From positions 13,881,066 to 13,945,065 of the forward strand of contig JAPTYO010000059.1 in assembly GCA_036873135.1 (NCBI GenBank): DNA of 64,000 nt, in the 5' to 3' direction. The translations under genes and the position numbers were made by a program. Shown one piece after another: positions 10,891 to 21,371 of the stretch. This DNA is from Clarkia xantiana subsp. parviflora. Taxonomy: Eukaryota; Streptophyta; Magnoliopsida; Myrtales; Onagraceae. Numbering within the stretch: position 1 is the first letter of the stretch; each line of letters starts with the position of its first letter. Below the pieces are notes generated by a model. That model searched no databases. It was not told where the DNA came from and worked only from the letters and a program-made list of their open reading frames with translations.

Positions 10891-11790
10891 TTCAAATTTT
10901 GAGAGAGAATTCCCGCTAAACTGAAAACCCGAAAGGGCGGTTTAGGCAAAATTTAGGGAAGAGGGGCGTGATCGAAAATCCCTCAAAAGGGCGATCATGG
11001 CAAAAGGAGAGGAAATAAAATCCCCGCTAGGTTGAAAACCCGAAAGGGCGGCCTAGGCAAAAATTAGGGGAACCGAGAGGTGCGATCAAAAAATGATCGT
11101 AGCAAAAGGAGAGGAATCCGAGAGAAAATTAAAAAAAAAAAAAAAGAAAAAAGAAATTTTTGTGGACAACTGTAATTGTCACCAGGTAGCGATAAAGAAT
11201 CACAATGATCAACATTGTCTGAGCTGCCCCTACCAGCTAACAGAGACGTACCTAGGCAAGTGTGCGGTGAATGAATGGTATGAAAGGAACTCCATCAAGA
11301 AGTGATTGCCATTCGACCTCGTGAGGAAGACAAGCATAAAGGCTCCACAAAAGCAGCATCATCATCAATTGGATAGCTCATCGAAAAACAATATGCAGCA
11401 CATCGCTGAAGAAAGTTCGTTCATCAAAGAATGGGGCATTCTCATGTCCATCCAACCAAAGCTATGCAAAGTTTGCAAGCGGGACTGTTACAATCTGTTC
11501 TCGTAAGTCGCATTTCGAGGAAGTACCATTTTTGAAAGAAAAAAAAAGCTTCCAAATTTTGAGAGAAAATTCCCGCTAAACTGAAAACCCGAAAGGGCGG
11601 TTTAGGCAAAATTTAGGGAAGAGGGGCGTGATTGAAAATCCCTCAAAAGGGCGATCATGGCAAAATGAGAGGAAATAAAATCCCCGCTAGGTTGAAAACC
11701 CGAAAGGGCGGCTTAGGCAAAAATTAGGGGAAATGAGAGGTGCGATCAAAAAGTGATCGTAGCAAAAGGAGAGAAATCCAAGAGAAAAAA
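10891..11790 (+). repeat. Duplicated 3' block (~240 bp, 660-bp offset)
   Basis: The segment from CAAATTTTGAGAGAGAATTC through the paired motifs AACCCGAAAGGGCGG to GAGAGGAATCC at 10891-11135 recurs with few changes at 11550-11790. Within each copy the AACCCGAAAGGGCGG motif appears twice. Adenine runs follow both copies. Location between integrase remnants and 3' LTR fits the repeat-rich 3' untranslated region of Tat elements. Confidence 0.8.
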
Positions 11791-11979
11791 AAAAGCAAAA
11801 AAAAAAAAAAAGCACACGCTGAAAAAAAAAAAAAAATTTCATTTGTTGTCAAGGGCGTTCAAATGCCTAACTTCCCAGAGATATACGGAATCGGCAAGCG
11901 AGGCTGTTGCAGTCTGCTCTCGTAAGTCACCTATCATGGACGAATAGGACTGTTACAGTCTGTTCCTACAAGTCAAACC

Positions 11980-13190
11980 TCATTGCCGCACCAATGCAGG
12001 CACCGCTATCCAAGACATGGATTCACATAGCAGCCCCAATGCTGGCACCACTGACAATCGGGACCTGTGGTCATCCAGCATTCCGAGAGTCACAACCCGA
12101 CAAATAGAGCCTTTAGGTGTTCAGCTCCGCAAGTCACCATCGGCAATCGGAACCTGTGGTCATCCAGCATTCCGAAAGTCACAACCCGACGAACGGAGCC
12201 TTTAGGTGTTCAGCTCCGCAAGTCACCACCGATAATCGGGACCTGTGGTCATCCAGCATTCCGAGAGTCACAACCGACAAACGGAGCCTTTAGGTGTTCA
12301 GCTCCGCAAGTCATCACCGGCAATCGGAACCTGTGGTCATCCAGCATTCCGAAAGTCACAACCCGACGAACGGAGCCTTTAGGTGTTCAGCTCCGCAAGT
12401 CACCACCGATAATCGGGACCTGTGGTCATCCAGCATTCCGAGAGTCACAACCGACAAACGGAGCCTTTAGGTGTTCAGCTCCGCAAGTCACCGCCAACAA
12501 TCGGGACCTGTTGTCATCCAGCATTCCGAAAGTCACAACCCGACGGACGGAGCCTTTAGGTGTTCAGCTCCGCAAGTCACCACCGATAATCGGGACCTGT
12601 GGTCATCCAGCATTCCGAGAGTCACAACCGACAAACGGAGCCTTTAGGTGTTCAGCTCCGCAAGTCACCGCCAACAATCGGGACCTGTGGTCATCCAGCA
12701 TCCCGAGAGTCACAACCAGACGAACGGAGCTTTTAGGTGTTCAGCTCCGCAAGTCACCACCGACAATCGGAACCTGTGGTCATCCAGCATCCCGAGAGTC
12801 ACAACCAGACGAACGGAGCTCTTAGGTGTTCAGCTCCGCAAGTCACCACCGATAATCGGAATCTGTGGTCATCCAGCATTCCGAGAGTCACAACCCGATG
12901 AACGGAGCCTTTAGGTGTTCAGCTCCGCAAGTCACCACCGACAACCGGAACCGGTGGTTATCCAGCATCCCGAGAGTCACAACCAGACGAACGGAGCTTT
13001 TAGGTGTTCAGCTCCACAAGTCACCACCGACAATCAGAACCTGTGGTCATCCAGCATTCCGAGAGTCACAACCCGATGAACGGAGCCTTTAGGTGTTCAG
13101 CTCCGCAAGTCACCACCGACAACCGGAACCGGTGGTTATCCAGCATTCCGAGAGTCACCGCCAACGATCGGGACCTATAGGTGTCTAGCT
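11980..13190 (+). repeat. Minisatellite, ~13 copies of an 88-89 bp unit
   Basis: GTGGTCATCCAGCATTCCGA-type unit starts fall at 12067, 12156, 12245, 12333, 12422, 12510, 12599, 12687, 12776, 12865, 12954, 13043 and 13132, a steady 88 or 89 bp. Each unit carries GAGTCACAACC, GAACGGAGCC and TAGGTGTTCAGCTCCGCAAG. Partial copies flank the array. Because 89 is not a multiple of three, the long frame across it (12067-12825) reads the unit in successive frames; it is open by chance and is not a gene. Tat-clade elements are known sources of such 3' satellites. Confidence 0.92.
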
Positions 13191-13320
13191 TCCGAAAGTT
13201 GTATGTTTTATTTTGTATGCAGTGTAAATGGTTAGTCGGGAAGACCCAAAATCAGTTGTTTGTCTTTGAACATACGTTCATAGGACCAAACCCATGAACG
13301 CATGCTCAAAGAGGGGCAAC

Positions 13321-13464
13321 TGTAAACACCTGATTTTGGACAGGGTCGGAAAATATTGTGACGCGTGGAACCGAGTCGGGAAGAATCGAGCGATTAGAAA
13401 AACAAAAAAAAAGTAGTATAATCTTATTAGTATAGTTAAGAAAAACAAAAAAATATTTTGTTAT

Positions 13465-13503
<39 letters not shown>

Positions 13504-15449
13504 AATAAAAAAATAAAAAAAAGAACATGGCCATTTTGTGGCCACGTCTCCACCATATCCATTCATCTTCCCTAGATGAATCAGTTACACAGCACCTCCC
13601 ATACTTCATGATATTGAAAAATCTGATTTTTTCTCTATATAAACAAGCCATGTCGAAGGCTTAAGAGGGGGGCCTGATGAGTAAAAAAAGAAGATACTAC
13701 TGAGAGGTCTCACTGAGAGTTGGTAAAACTTTGAGTGTATGAGTGGTAGGTTTAAGTAATTAGCTAGTTGCTCGATAATTCGTGGTTCGGTTCCACGCGT
13801 CACGGCATTTTACCCGGAAACAACCCAATGTGAGTATTGCTTAATCAAAAGTTGTATTTACATTTCAAGCATAAATAAAGTGCAAGTTAGTTAAAGATCC
13901 ATCCTATGTAGTTAAAAACTCGTTTCTAGGTCGTAAAAACGCACGTTTTTACGTTTTTACCTTAAAAAACGAGTTAAAACGTAACAAAATCGTTGTCAGA
14001 GTAGAAACGGGTAGAAACGCGTGTAGAGTCGTAAAAACGTGTAGAAACGGGTAGAAACGTAAGTTTCTACCGTTTCTAGAATTTTTACGATAATTTGCTA
14101 AAACAATTCCAAATCTAATAAATTATGCAAAACCCAAAAAACTTATCAACCAAACACAAGAAATTTTTGTCATGGATAGTTATTTATGTGACAAATCAAT
14201 TTTTTTACTCAAAATCTAATCATATGACATTCAAGTTCAACCTTCATTGATCATTTAATAATAATACTCAAAAGTCTTAAACTTCATTGACATTCCTTTC
14301 TATTTTATGTTTCTCAAATCCTAAAATCATAAATTCTAAATTCACTTTACCCGTATTTTTCATGCTAATCTACAAAAATTGATCACCGTGACGATTATGG
14401 GTCCATGTTTTTTTATTAAAATTATTTTTTCAATTGTTAATGAGTATATTTACTATTTTTGTAGTACTTCTGCATAATTACATTTATAAATTTCATTTCT
14501 AATATTATTTTAGAAAATATGTAGAAACTACGTTTCTACGTTCCGTTTTTACGACCCGACTTTACCTACCCATTTCCGTCTCTACGTAGAAACTCGTTTT
14601 TGACTGCATAGGATCCATCGCTTTCAATGTAGCGTTTATTTATTTTCCGTTATTTTATTTCGCACTATATATATATATATATATACATATTACGTATTCC
14701 TATTATCTACAAGTTTTATATATATCTGTTTTACTTATTTGTCATTTATATTATATATAAGTTTTATATATATTATATTACTTATTGTCATTTACTTATA
14801 TGTTTATACATTATTAAGTCTTATATTTGTTTATTTCACTTATTTGTCATTTATATTACCTTTAAGTTTTATATATGTACATATTGCATATTTCTAATTT
14901 TCTATAAGTTTTATATGTGTTTATATTACTTATATATCTCAGAACTCTGTTAAGTGCTAAAAAATTAGTACAGAGAAGTTCATGGTCATTTTAACATGTT
15001 TCCAAAATTATTTTCAGTTCAGCCATGAACTTTTCGATAATTGAAAATTGGCCATGAATTTCTTGATGATTGCAACTCGGCCATGAACTTTTTGGTACTT
15101 GCAGTTCAACCCTCAAAATGGATATTTTAGTGAAAAATTAAACAAGACAAGACAAGCCAAAGTACCGAAAGGGCGGATTTCTAGCTTGCGAGCTTTTAAT
15201 ACGTAATCAAATCCCCGAACCTGAACCTCTGGACGCAGACCATTTCAAACCCTAGGATGTTAGTATCATGTACCCTAGGCAACTTTAGGATTCCGATTAG
15301 CCTTTAATTAATCGGTGGCGACTCTTTCATTTTTCCTCGGTTCGGTCGATATTTCCATTTTCGATCAAACCCGCCGTTCGCCGATCCAAATAACATATTT
15401 TTAAAACCCGCTCTTTTCTGAGAGCGTTGGCCGGATCCGACGTGCGACA
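13321..15449 (+). repeat. 3' LTR of the Ogre-like element, interrupted
   Basis: Same sequence as 5115-6559 with a 708-bp insertion at 13904-14611. Without that insertion and its duplicated 8 bp, its length is close to the 5' copy, the remainder being shorter (TA)n tracts. Starts TGTAAACACC immediately after purine-rich AAAGAGGGGCAAC and ends CGTGCGACA before TAAGA. Confidence 0.93.
13904..14611. mobile_element. hAT-type MITE (708 bp)
   Basis: Flanked by perfect 8-bp duplications GATCCATC (13896-13903 and 14612-14619), the size typical of hAT. Terminal inverted repeats are CTATGTAGTTAAAAAC on the left and CTATGCAGTCAAAAAC as the complement of the right. Subterminal regions are dense in GTAGAAACG / CGTTTCTAC motifs in both orientations. 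No transposase frame. The empty site exists in the 5' LTR, which proves insertion after the LTR element arrived. Confidence 0.93.
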
Positions 15450-15458
15450 TAAGATATA

Positions 15459-15873
15459 CTAGATAACCGACCCGCGCTTTGCGCGGTTTTTTTTTTTCCT
15501 AATCAAAGAATATTAACATAAAATAAAAGATAAAATATTAATCTTAAATAATTACAAAATAAATTATTTAGTCTATATTAAATTCGTTTAACAAAATATT
15601 GCTTCAATTTATGGTAAAACATTTCCTTCAATTAAAAAATATAAATTATATATATCTATTAATAAAGTGAATGGATATTTAAATAATAATAATATTGTTT
15701 AACTTACTGATAAAAAGTTACATATTATGAGAAAAAAAGTAAAATGTTACATGATGCCTTTATTTTTAATTAGTACGGTGTTTATTATTATATAGTGATT
15801 ACGAAATAAAAATTTTATTTTTATTGTTAGTATTAACTATTTTTACAGTAATTATTACTTTCAATGAATTTTA

Positions 15874-15928
<55 letters not shown>

Positions 15929-16598
15929 CTATTTATAATCTTCACAGTACTTTTGAATTATAAAAAAAATAACATTTTAAATATTTATTCTAATTATATA
16001 TGATAACATCATATTAGTTATTCGAATTATTCTATTTGTTTTAAATATTTATCATAATAATTTTCTCATAATACAATCTATAAAAGTATAATTAGGTATA
16101 TGATAATTATTTTCTATTATTATTTATATAATATACATAAAGTTCGATTATAATGACCTTTATATGTGCATATTATAACTGCAATTTTTTTTACAAATTA
16201 AAGCTTCTATTTTATATATAGAATATTATTTATCTTATTATTGTAATACTATTATAAATAAAACTCCAAATTAAATATAATTATATTATATACTAATAAA
16301 TGTACCAACAAAAATTCATGATCTAATTATAATCTTATTTATAAAATATTTGATAAAAATAATTAATAAATAAAAGATATATTAAATAAGGATTTGAGAG
16401 GAATATGTAACGGACCGTGAGGATCGATTATAGGGTTTGGAAGAAATCTAGAAGTTCTAAAGATATATGTGGCAAATCCATGTCATCGAGCGTTACATAG
16501 GAAATTTATTAACCAATTAAAAAAATTCTTTTTGACAACTAAGATGAGAAAAATCTTATGTGTCAACATTATTGGAGTTTCTTCAAAATTATATTATA
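15459..16598 (-). mobile_element. Helitron-like element D (candidate)
   Basis: On the minus strand its 3' end is CCGCGCAAAGCGCGG hairpin, 8-12 nt of spacer, then CTAG followed by T, matching the Helitron terminal rule (hairpin then CTRR, insertion between A and T). The start on this strand is taken to lie against the next element's CTAG at 16599. Interior is A/T-rich with a (TA)n run at 15879-15921 and no gene. The 5' terminus (TC) is not clear, so the right border is inferred. Confidence 0.4.
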
Positions 16599-16905
16599 CT
16601 AGCCACTGATCCCGCGCACCGCGCGGGGAAAATTTCAAATAAAAAAAAAAAAAATTGAGTTAGCTTAATTTATTGAATATGCAGCATTATTTGAAACTTT
16701 TAATGTGAGAGAAATTAGTTAATAGTACTGCATAATTTAACTATAGTATTTAATACTGATTTATTTAAAATATTTCATAGTAGTTAAATAATCAACATTT
16801 GTGTATCATTTTTATAAGATTATAGCTAATATAATAGAAAATCGAAATAAAAAAATTGTGTTTGCCGCTAAAAATAGGTTTTTAAAAAATATTAAAGAAA
16901 TAAAT

Positions 16906-17554
16906 TGTTGAATCACGGCAGGAACTCTGGTTACGGTGACGGATTCCTTAGCTCCTCGCAATCCTGCAGAAGGGGAATAGAGGGCGGTGGCCCAGAATCC
17001 CTCTCCGATGCTTAACGTAAGTACGGTGATCAACAGGGCAAGCAAGCAGTATGTGTATGTGTGTAAAAACGTAACCTTAACCTGGGATAACTTCCCTCCT
17101 TTTATAGGGGGAAGGCTATCCCAGTTACTTGATTAGGCGGTTGGATTGTGATCCACTATCCCACATATCTCGCCGTATATCTCGCCACGTATCTGTACAG
17201 TTATACGTATCCCACATATCTCGCCCATTATATCACTACTGTAATCATAGCGAGATTTCCGGGATTGTGCTCTTACTGGCGAGTCTCGATCATTATCGGA
17301 GACTCCCAAGTTGCATCATTGAGGATTCGGTGTCGGGGAGTGGTGTCAACTCCCATATCGGGACCGACCACGTCCAGGTCCGATATCTTCGGGGATTTCC
17401 CCTATCGAGGCTATACTCACTCGGGGCTATTCCATGTCGGGGCCTCCGTCCGTCGGAGCCCTTAGCCTTCCAGCAACCCAGCTCCTAGCCCAACGGGCCT
17501 AGTCGCCGTTTGTCAATCGTTAAGGGGCCTAACGGCCTTAGCCGGGGCCCATCA
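16906..17554 (-). repeat. 3' LTR of the minus-strand Tat element (649 bp)
   Basis: Matches 26828-27476 at nearly every base; differences seen include TTACTTGA/TTACCTGA, GGTGTCGGG/GGTGTTGGG and GGGGATTTC/GGGGCTTTC. A minus-strand TATAAAA box is at 17100-17106. Confidence 0.95.
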
Positions 17555-17997
17555 TTTGCCCCCAAGACGTGAGGGACTTATAGTGCGTCGCGTCTTCCAA
17601 TATCGGACCCTTCAACATCCCTGTCGGGGGTCTTTATTTAAAACATCGGAGGCCTTTGCCCTACTTTCGTCGGAGGCCTTTGCCTCGGATCTCTTCAAGA
17701 TCTTTTGGGATCCTGCTTGGATTCGAAAGGATTTCTCGATCAGACCAGCATTAAATGCTGATAGAAGGTGAAGGAACGCCTCGGGTTCTGCACGCCTGCT
17801 TTCTGAAAAAGCACTTTTCAACCACCACGGTACGTCATCATTCCTGTCTTATCTGTCTTCCATGCGTCCCGACGGTTCAAATCAAAATCGTTTCGCCTTC
17901 TTCAGATTAGCACGTTTCACTTTGGACGATTCCGATTGAATCGTTTTGAATTCTATGGCTCAGATTGCCCGCCCCTTCAGTTCTCTCTTCCTTCTCT

Positions 17998-18004
17998 TAT
18001 AAAA
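17998..18004 (+). promoter_or_regulatory. TATA box upstream of the antisense gene
   Basis: TATAAAA lies 136 bp before the antisense start codon at 18140, preceded by pyrimidine-rich sequence and followed by CCCTAAACCC. Spacing suits a plant core promoter with a leader of about 105 nt. It lies between the LTR and the gene, so the antisense gene appears to have its own promoter. Confidence 0.55.
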
Positions 18005-18139
18005 CCCTAAACCCAGACATTGTTTCACTTTTCCTCTACTCCTTCTTCTCTGCGATCCCAAGAGCCTTGATCCTCCATACTTCAAGTTTTCACCGGCGCT
18101 TCAAGCACTCAAGCTTTTCCGATCAAGACTTCAGTCACC

Positions 18140-20920
18140 ATGTCTGGTAAGATTTTTCACCTTATTACCATTTTTTCCTCCATTTTTGATCTTCTTAGGT
18201 TTCAATTTCCCCTCCTTCCTTCCATCGACGATTTTCAGCCGAGGGATCTGCCACCAACAGCGGGTCTTCCCATGATGGACCACCTTTTGTCTTCAAGTAT
18301 CTCAAGAACTCGCTTGCACCTATTAACTACGATAGGGCTTGCCGAGAAGGTGGTATCTTCGAATCCTCCTTCGGGGCTCGCTATCCCTATGAGCAATTCA
18401 AATTCAATCCTCGCGAAACCCGGGTTACACTCCCTAATGAAGGCGAGGTGTTCATCTCCCCAGGGCAGATCCGTGCGGGAATCCGACTCCCGTTTTGTCC
18501 GAGTTGGGTGGAGCTATGTAACCACTACAAGACTTACCCCACGACCTTCTCTCCACACGCAATCCGCACATGGATTGCCTTTCAAGTGTGGTGTGATCTT
18601 AACAAAGAGGACTGGAGCTATACTCTGGAGCTCTGGCGGGTCCTCTATAAGATGACCTGCAACAAAGATGGGATCTGCTCCTTTACCCCCCGCCAACCCG
18701 AGGGGACCGACGAGCAATATAAGGAGATGGGTTGGGATAGGAAGGTGTCCTGGAGGATTTGCAAGGAACGGGCCATCATCCACGACAAGGGGCATGACAA
18801 TGCCAACTGGAAAGAACAGTACTTTTTCATCAAGCCTGGTCCCATCGAATGGCCGAAGACCGCCGTAGAAGCTGACCCTCCTGTGCCCTTCCGTAAATGG
18901 TCGGAACAGACTAAGAGGGCTTTGATGCTCATCCAAGCCCGTCGCTGGGAGGAGGGTTATCAGCCCTTCGAGGCCACTTCTGTTACTGACCGACAACGGA
19001 TAAAAATTTCCATCATGCTGATTGATCCCCGAGCCGGGGGAAAAATTCGTGATGGCCGTTCCAATGTAATTCTCTGGGTAATCTTCTAATTATTTCTTGT
19101 TTTCATTGCTTACAGCCCATCGATCATCGCTGACCGCCCATCTGTTTCAGGAGGATACCGATGCCTCCCACTCGCTGAAACGTAAGAAGAAGTCATCGTC
19201 CAGGAGAAAGTCCTCCGACGCGTCGGAGCCGTCTCAGAAGAAGAAGAAGACCTCCGAGGCATCGAGGTCTGCCCCCACACCCGAGGAGCAGACTAATGCG
19301 GACGTGGTTAGGGCCGCCTTCGGCGTCCGCTCCGAAAAGGAAGGTAAGGAAGTTTTTCGTGCTATAAAAAGATATAGACAGTTGGTTCCTCAGGACCTTC
19401 AGGCCCCCGACATGGAAGGGCGGATCAGGGACGTCAAGCTCGTCCTTCGAGGGGAAACTCCACACGTCCTCGAAGCGGGTTATTACAACTTTTTCGGCTG
19501 CGAGGAATATGTGGAGCGTTGTCTATTTTGGTATACCGATATCAATAATCTTCCTCACCTTGTTCGTCCCGCTGCAGGTCACACGGACGTCGCACCTACT
19601 GCATCTGCCTCAGACCCCGTGCCTGCAGCGGAGCCGGGGGTAGATGATGCCCCGACAGAAGTCCGTGGCCAATTCAGTCGGGTGGTCAACTTGGAGGACT
19701 CCCTCTCCGAGGACCAAGCTGAGGAGGAAGGCCTAGTCCTCCGACGAAAATCGAGGCCGACTCCTGCTGAGTCATCTGTTAAGGAGACGTCCCCACTCCC
19801 CCTCGCGCTAACATCGGCACCTGTTAGGAGCGCGACCCCCGAAGCTCGGACAAGTGAAGATAGGGGAGCCCGTCTGGTAGTACCTCCATTCCCCTTGGAT
19901 GGAGACTATTACCAGGCCTTCTCCTCGGACCAGAGTGCGGAGCCTTGGAAACCGGTGGAGTCTCTGCAGGAGATTTCTCTACATCGGGGGTGCCAGGAGG
20001 AGAACTTGGCCTTGCACTTGATGTCAGGCTCGATCCCGCCATCACTGAGGCGTCCCCTTTCACTGGAAGGGGAGGACATCAAGGCGGACATCCGTCAAAT
20101 GGCCGTCCGTCGGGTAGAGATAGGTTATACTTTGCTTTTACTCATCTGAAAGTATTCCGACTATCAAATACTAAGCTATATTTGTCCTCAGGAAATGGCG
20201 GACCAGGATCGTTGTTTCGGCTACATCCTGTCCCTGCAGGAGGCTTTGGAGCAAGAACGGGCCAACTCCAACATCGAGAGCTTGACTAAGCTCCAGGAGG
20301 ACCTGGCCACCTCCGAGGCGTCAAGACTCCGAGCGGAAGAGGGCAGAAGGCAAGCCGAAGAAGGTAGGCAGCAGGCTGAGGAGAGTAAGGCCAAGCTTGT
20401 TCAAGAGGCTCAATCCCAGCAAAGGCGGATTCAAAGCCTTGAGAGCTCGCTTAGGCGGGAGCAGCAAACGGCCCTAGCCGATCGGAATCAGGCCGCCTTT
20501 GATAAAGCGGAATTGAAGGAAACTGCTGATCGGCTGAAGCTTGAGAAGCAAAGGGCTATCGCGGAGCTGGAGGAGGAAAAGGCGGACCGTTCCGCCCAAA
20601 TAGCAAACGCGAAGGTCCAGGGCCGCGAAGAATATCGGAGCTCGGAGGACTTCAAAGCGGATGCGGCGAAGCATTGTCAGGAAGACTTGCAGAATGCCTT
20701 CCTTGACATTGTCGAAGAGCTTAACGAAACTTACGGGGACTCCATCGACCTGAGGAAGTCCAAGATTCTCGGCCGAGCCGCAGAAAGGTACTTTAGCCTC
20801 CCGTCGGAGAGTTCCTCCGAAGATGCCGACGACCCCCCTGCAGATCCCTCCGATCCTACCTCTCCGAAGCCCTCTGAAAATCCAGCATCCGACCCTAAGG
20901 CATCCGAGGACCGAGCTTAA
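18140..20920 (+). CDS. Antisense ORF of Tat element: four-exon gene with putative 'gypsy type transposon' (PF04195-like) domain
   Basis: Predicted exons are 18140-18146, 18239-19065, 19151-20113 and 20192-20920, giving 841 residues. Every intron has GT...AG ends (GTAAGATTTT...TTTTCAG, GTAATTCT...TTTCAG, GTAGAGAT...CCTCAG) and all joins stay in frame. Residues ~100-250 resemble the domain found in many antisense or accessory ORFs of plant gypsy elements: GIRLPFCPSWVELC, then W-FQVWCDLN, DGICSF, then WKEQYFFIK. Exon 3 opens with lysine clusters (KRKKK, QKKKKT) that look like a nuclear localisation signal. Exon 4 is a long Glu/Gln/Ala coiled coil (about 610-740) with an acidic Ser/Pro tail. Function is unknown. 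The gene faces pol with convergent ends. It is intact while gag-pol of the same element is broken. An untranslated antisense transcript is the alternative, but full openness across three introns argues for protein. Confidence 0.75.
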
Positions 20921-21069
20921 TATTTTATAACTTAAGTCCTTGTAGTCCTTCATCATTATCTCTCTTGTATTGAACCTCTTAGGCCTTCGAGCCTTTTATT
21001 AATATCATTTCCGATTACATTATGTTCTTCATAACGCTTTTATCGGACCCTAAGAACCTTAAGGCTTTC

Positions 21070-21245
21070 CGTCGTCCTAAGACGCTTTTTAATCGAACCT
21101 TAAAAACTTAAGGATTTTTCGGACGTCCTATGACGCTTTTTAATCGAACCTTAAAAACTTAAGGATTTTTCGGACGTCCAATGACGCTTTTAATCGGACC
21201 TTACAAACTTAAGGATTTTTCGGACGTCCAATGACGCTTTTTATG
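21070..21245. repeat. ~51-bp tandem repeat between the convergent genes
   Basis: About 3.5 copies of a unit containing ATGACGCTTTTTAATCG, AACTTAAGGATTTTTCGG and ACGTCC. It lies in the gap between the antisense stop (20920) and the end of pol (21372), where both transcripts should terminate. Confidence 0.8.
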
Positions 21246-21371
21246 TATCGAGAACAACTTAGGAATACTTTGATCAGAAGTAACCTCTTTATTGATCGAT
21301 GTCTTTTACATAGCATGCACCACTCAGGGCGACTTAATTACATCTTTGCGCCTCTACGGACGACTTATTTG

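Larger units (their letters stand above)
5115..15449 (+). mobile_element. Ty3/gypsy Tat-clade (Ogre-like) LTR retrotransposon, decayed interior
   Basis: A complete LTR element with 5-bp target duplications TAAGA at 5110-5114 and 15450-15454. LTRs start TGTAAACACC and end CGTGCGACA. The primer site matches plant tRNA-Arg, the hallmark of Ogre-type Tat elements, and a purine tract AAAGAGGGG precedes the 3' LTR. The interior has no intact gag or reverse transcriptase. What survives is a degenerate array of ~390-bp units, integrase remnants with stops and shifts, a duplicated 3' block and an 89-bp minisatellite. Outside the (TA)n tracts I saw only two base differences between the LTRs, so the insertion is recent although its coding region is dead. 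It must have moved using proteins supplied in trans. A hAT MITE later entered the 3' LTR. Confidence 0.9.

Noticed and set aside
12067..12825. 252-codon open frame over the 89-bp minisatellite
   Set aside because: Consecutive units are read in different frames because 89 is not divisible by three; openness comes from the unit's lack of stops, and no motif or start context is present.
12000..13190. CRISPR-like array
   Set aside because: Repeats are contiguous 89-bp units without unique spacers, in plant DNA.
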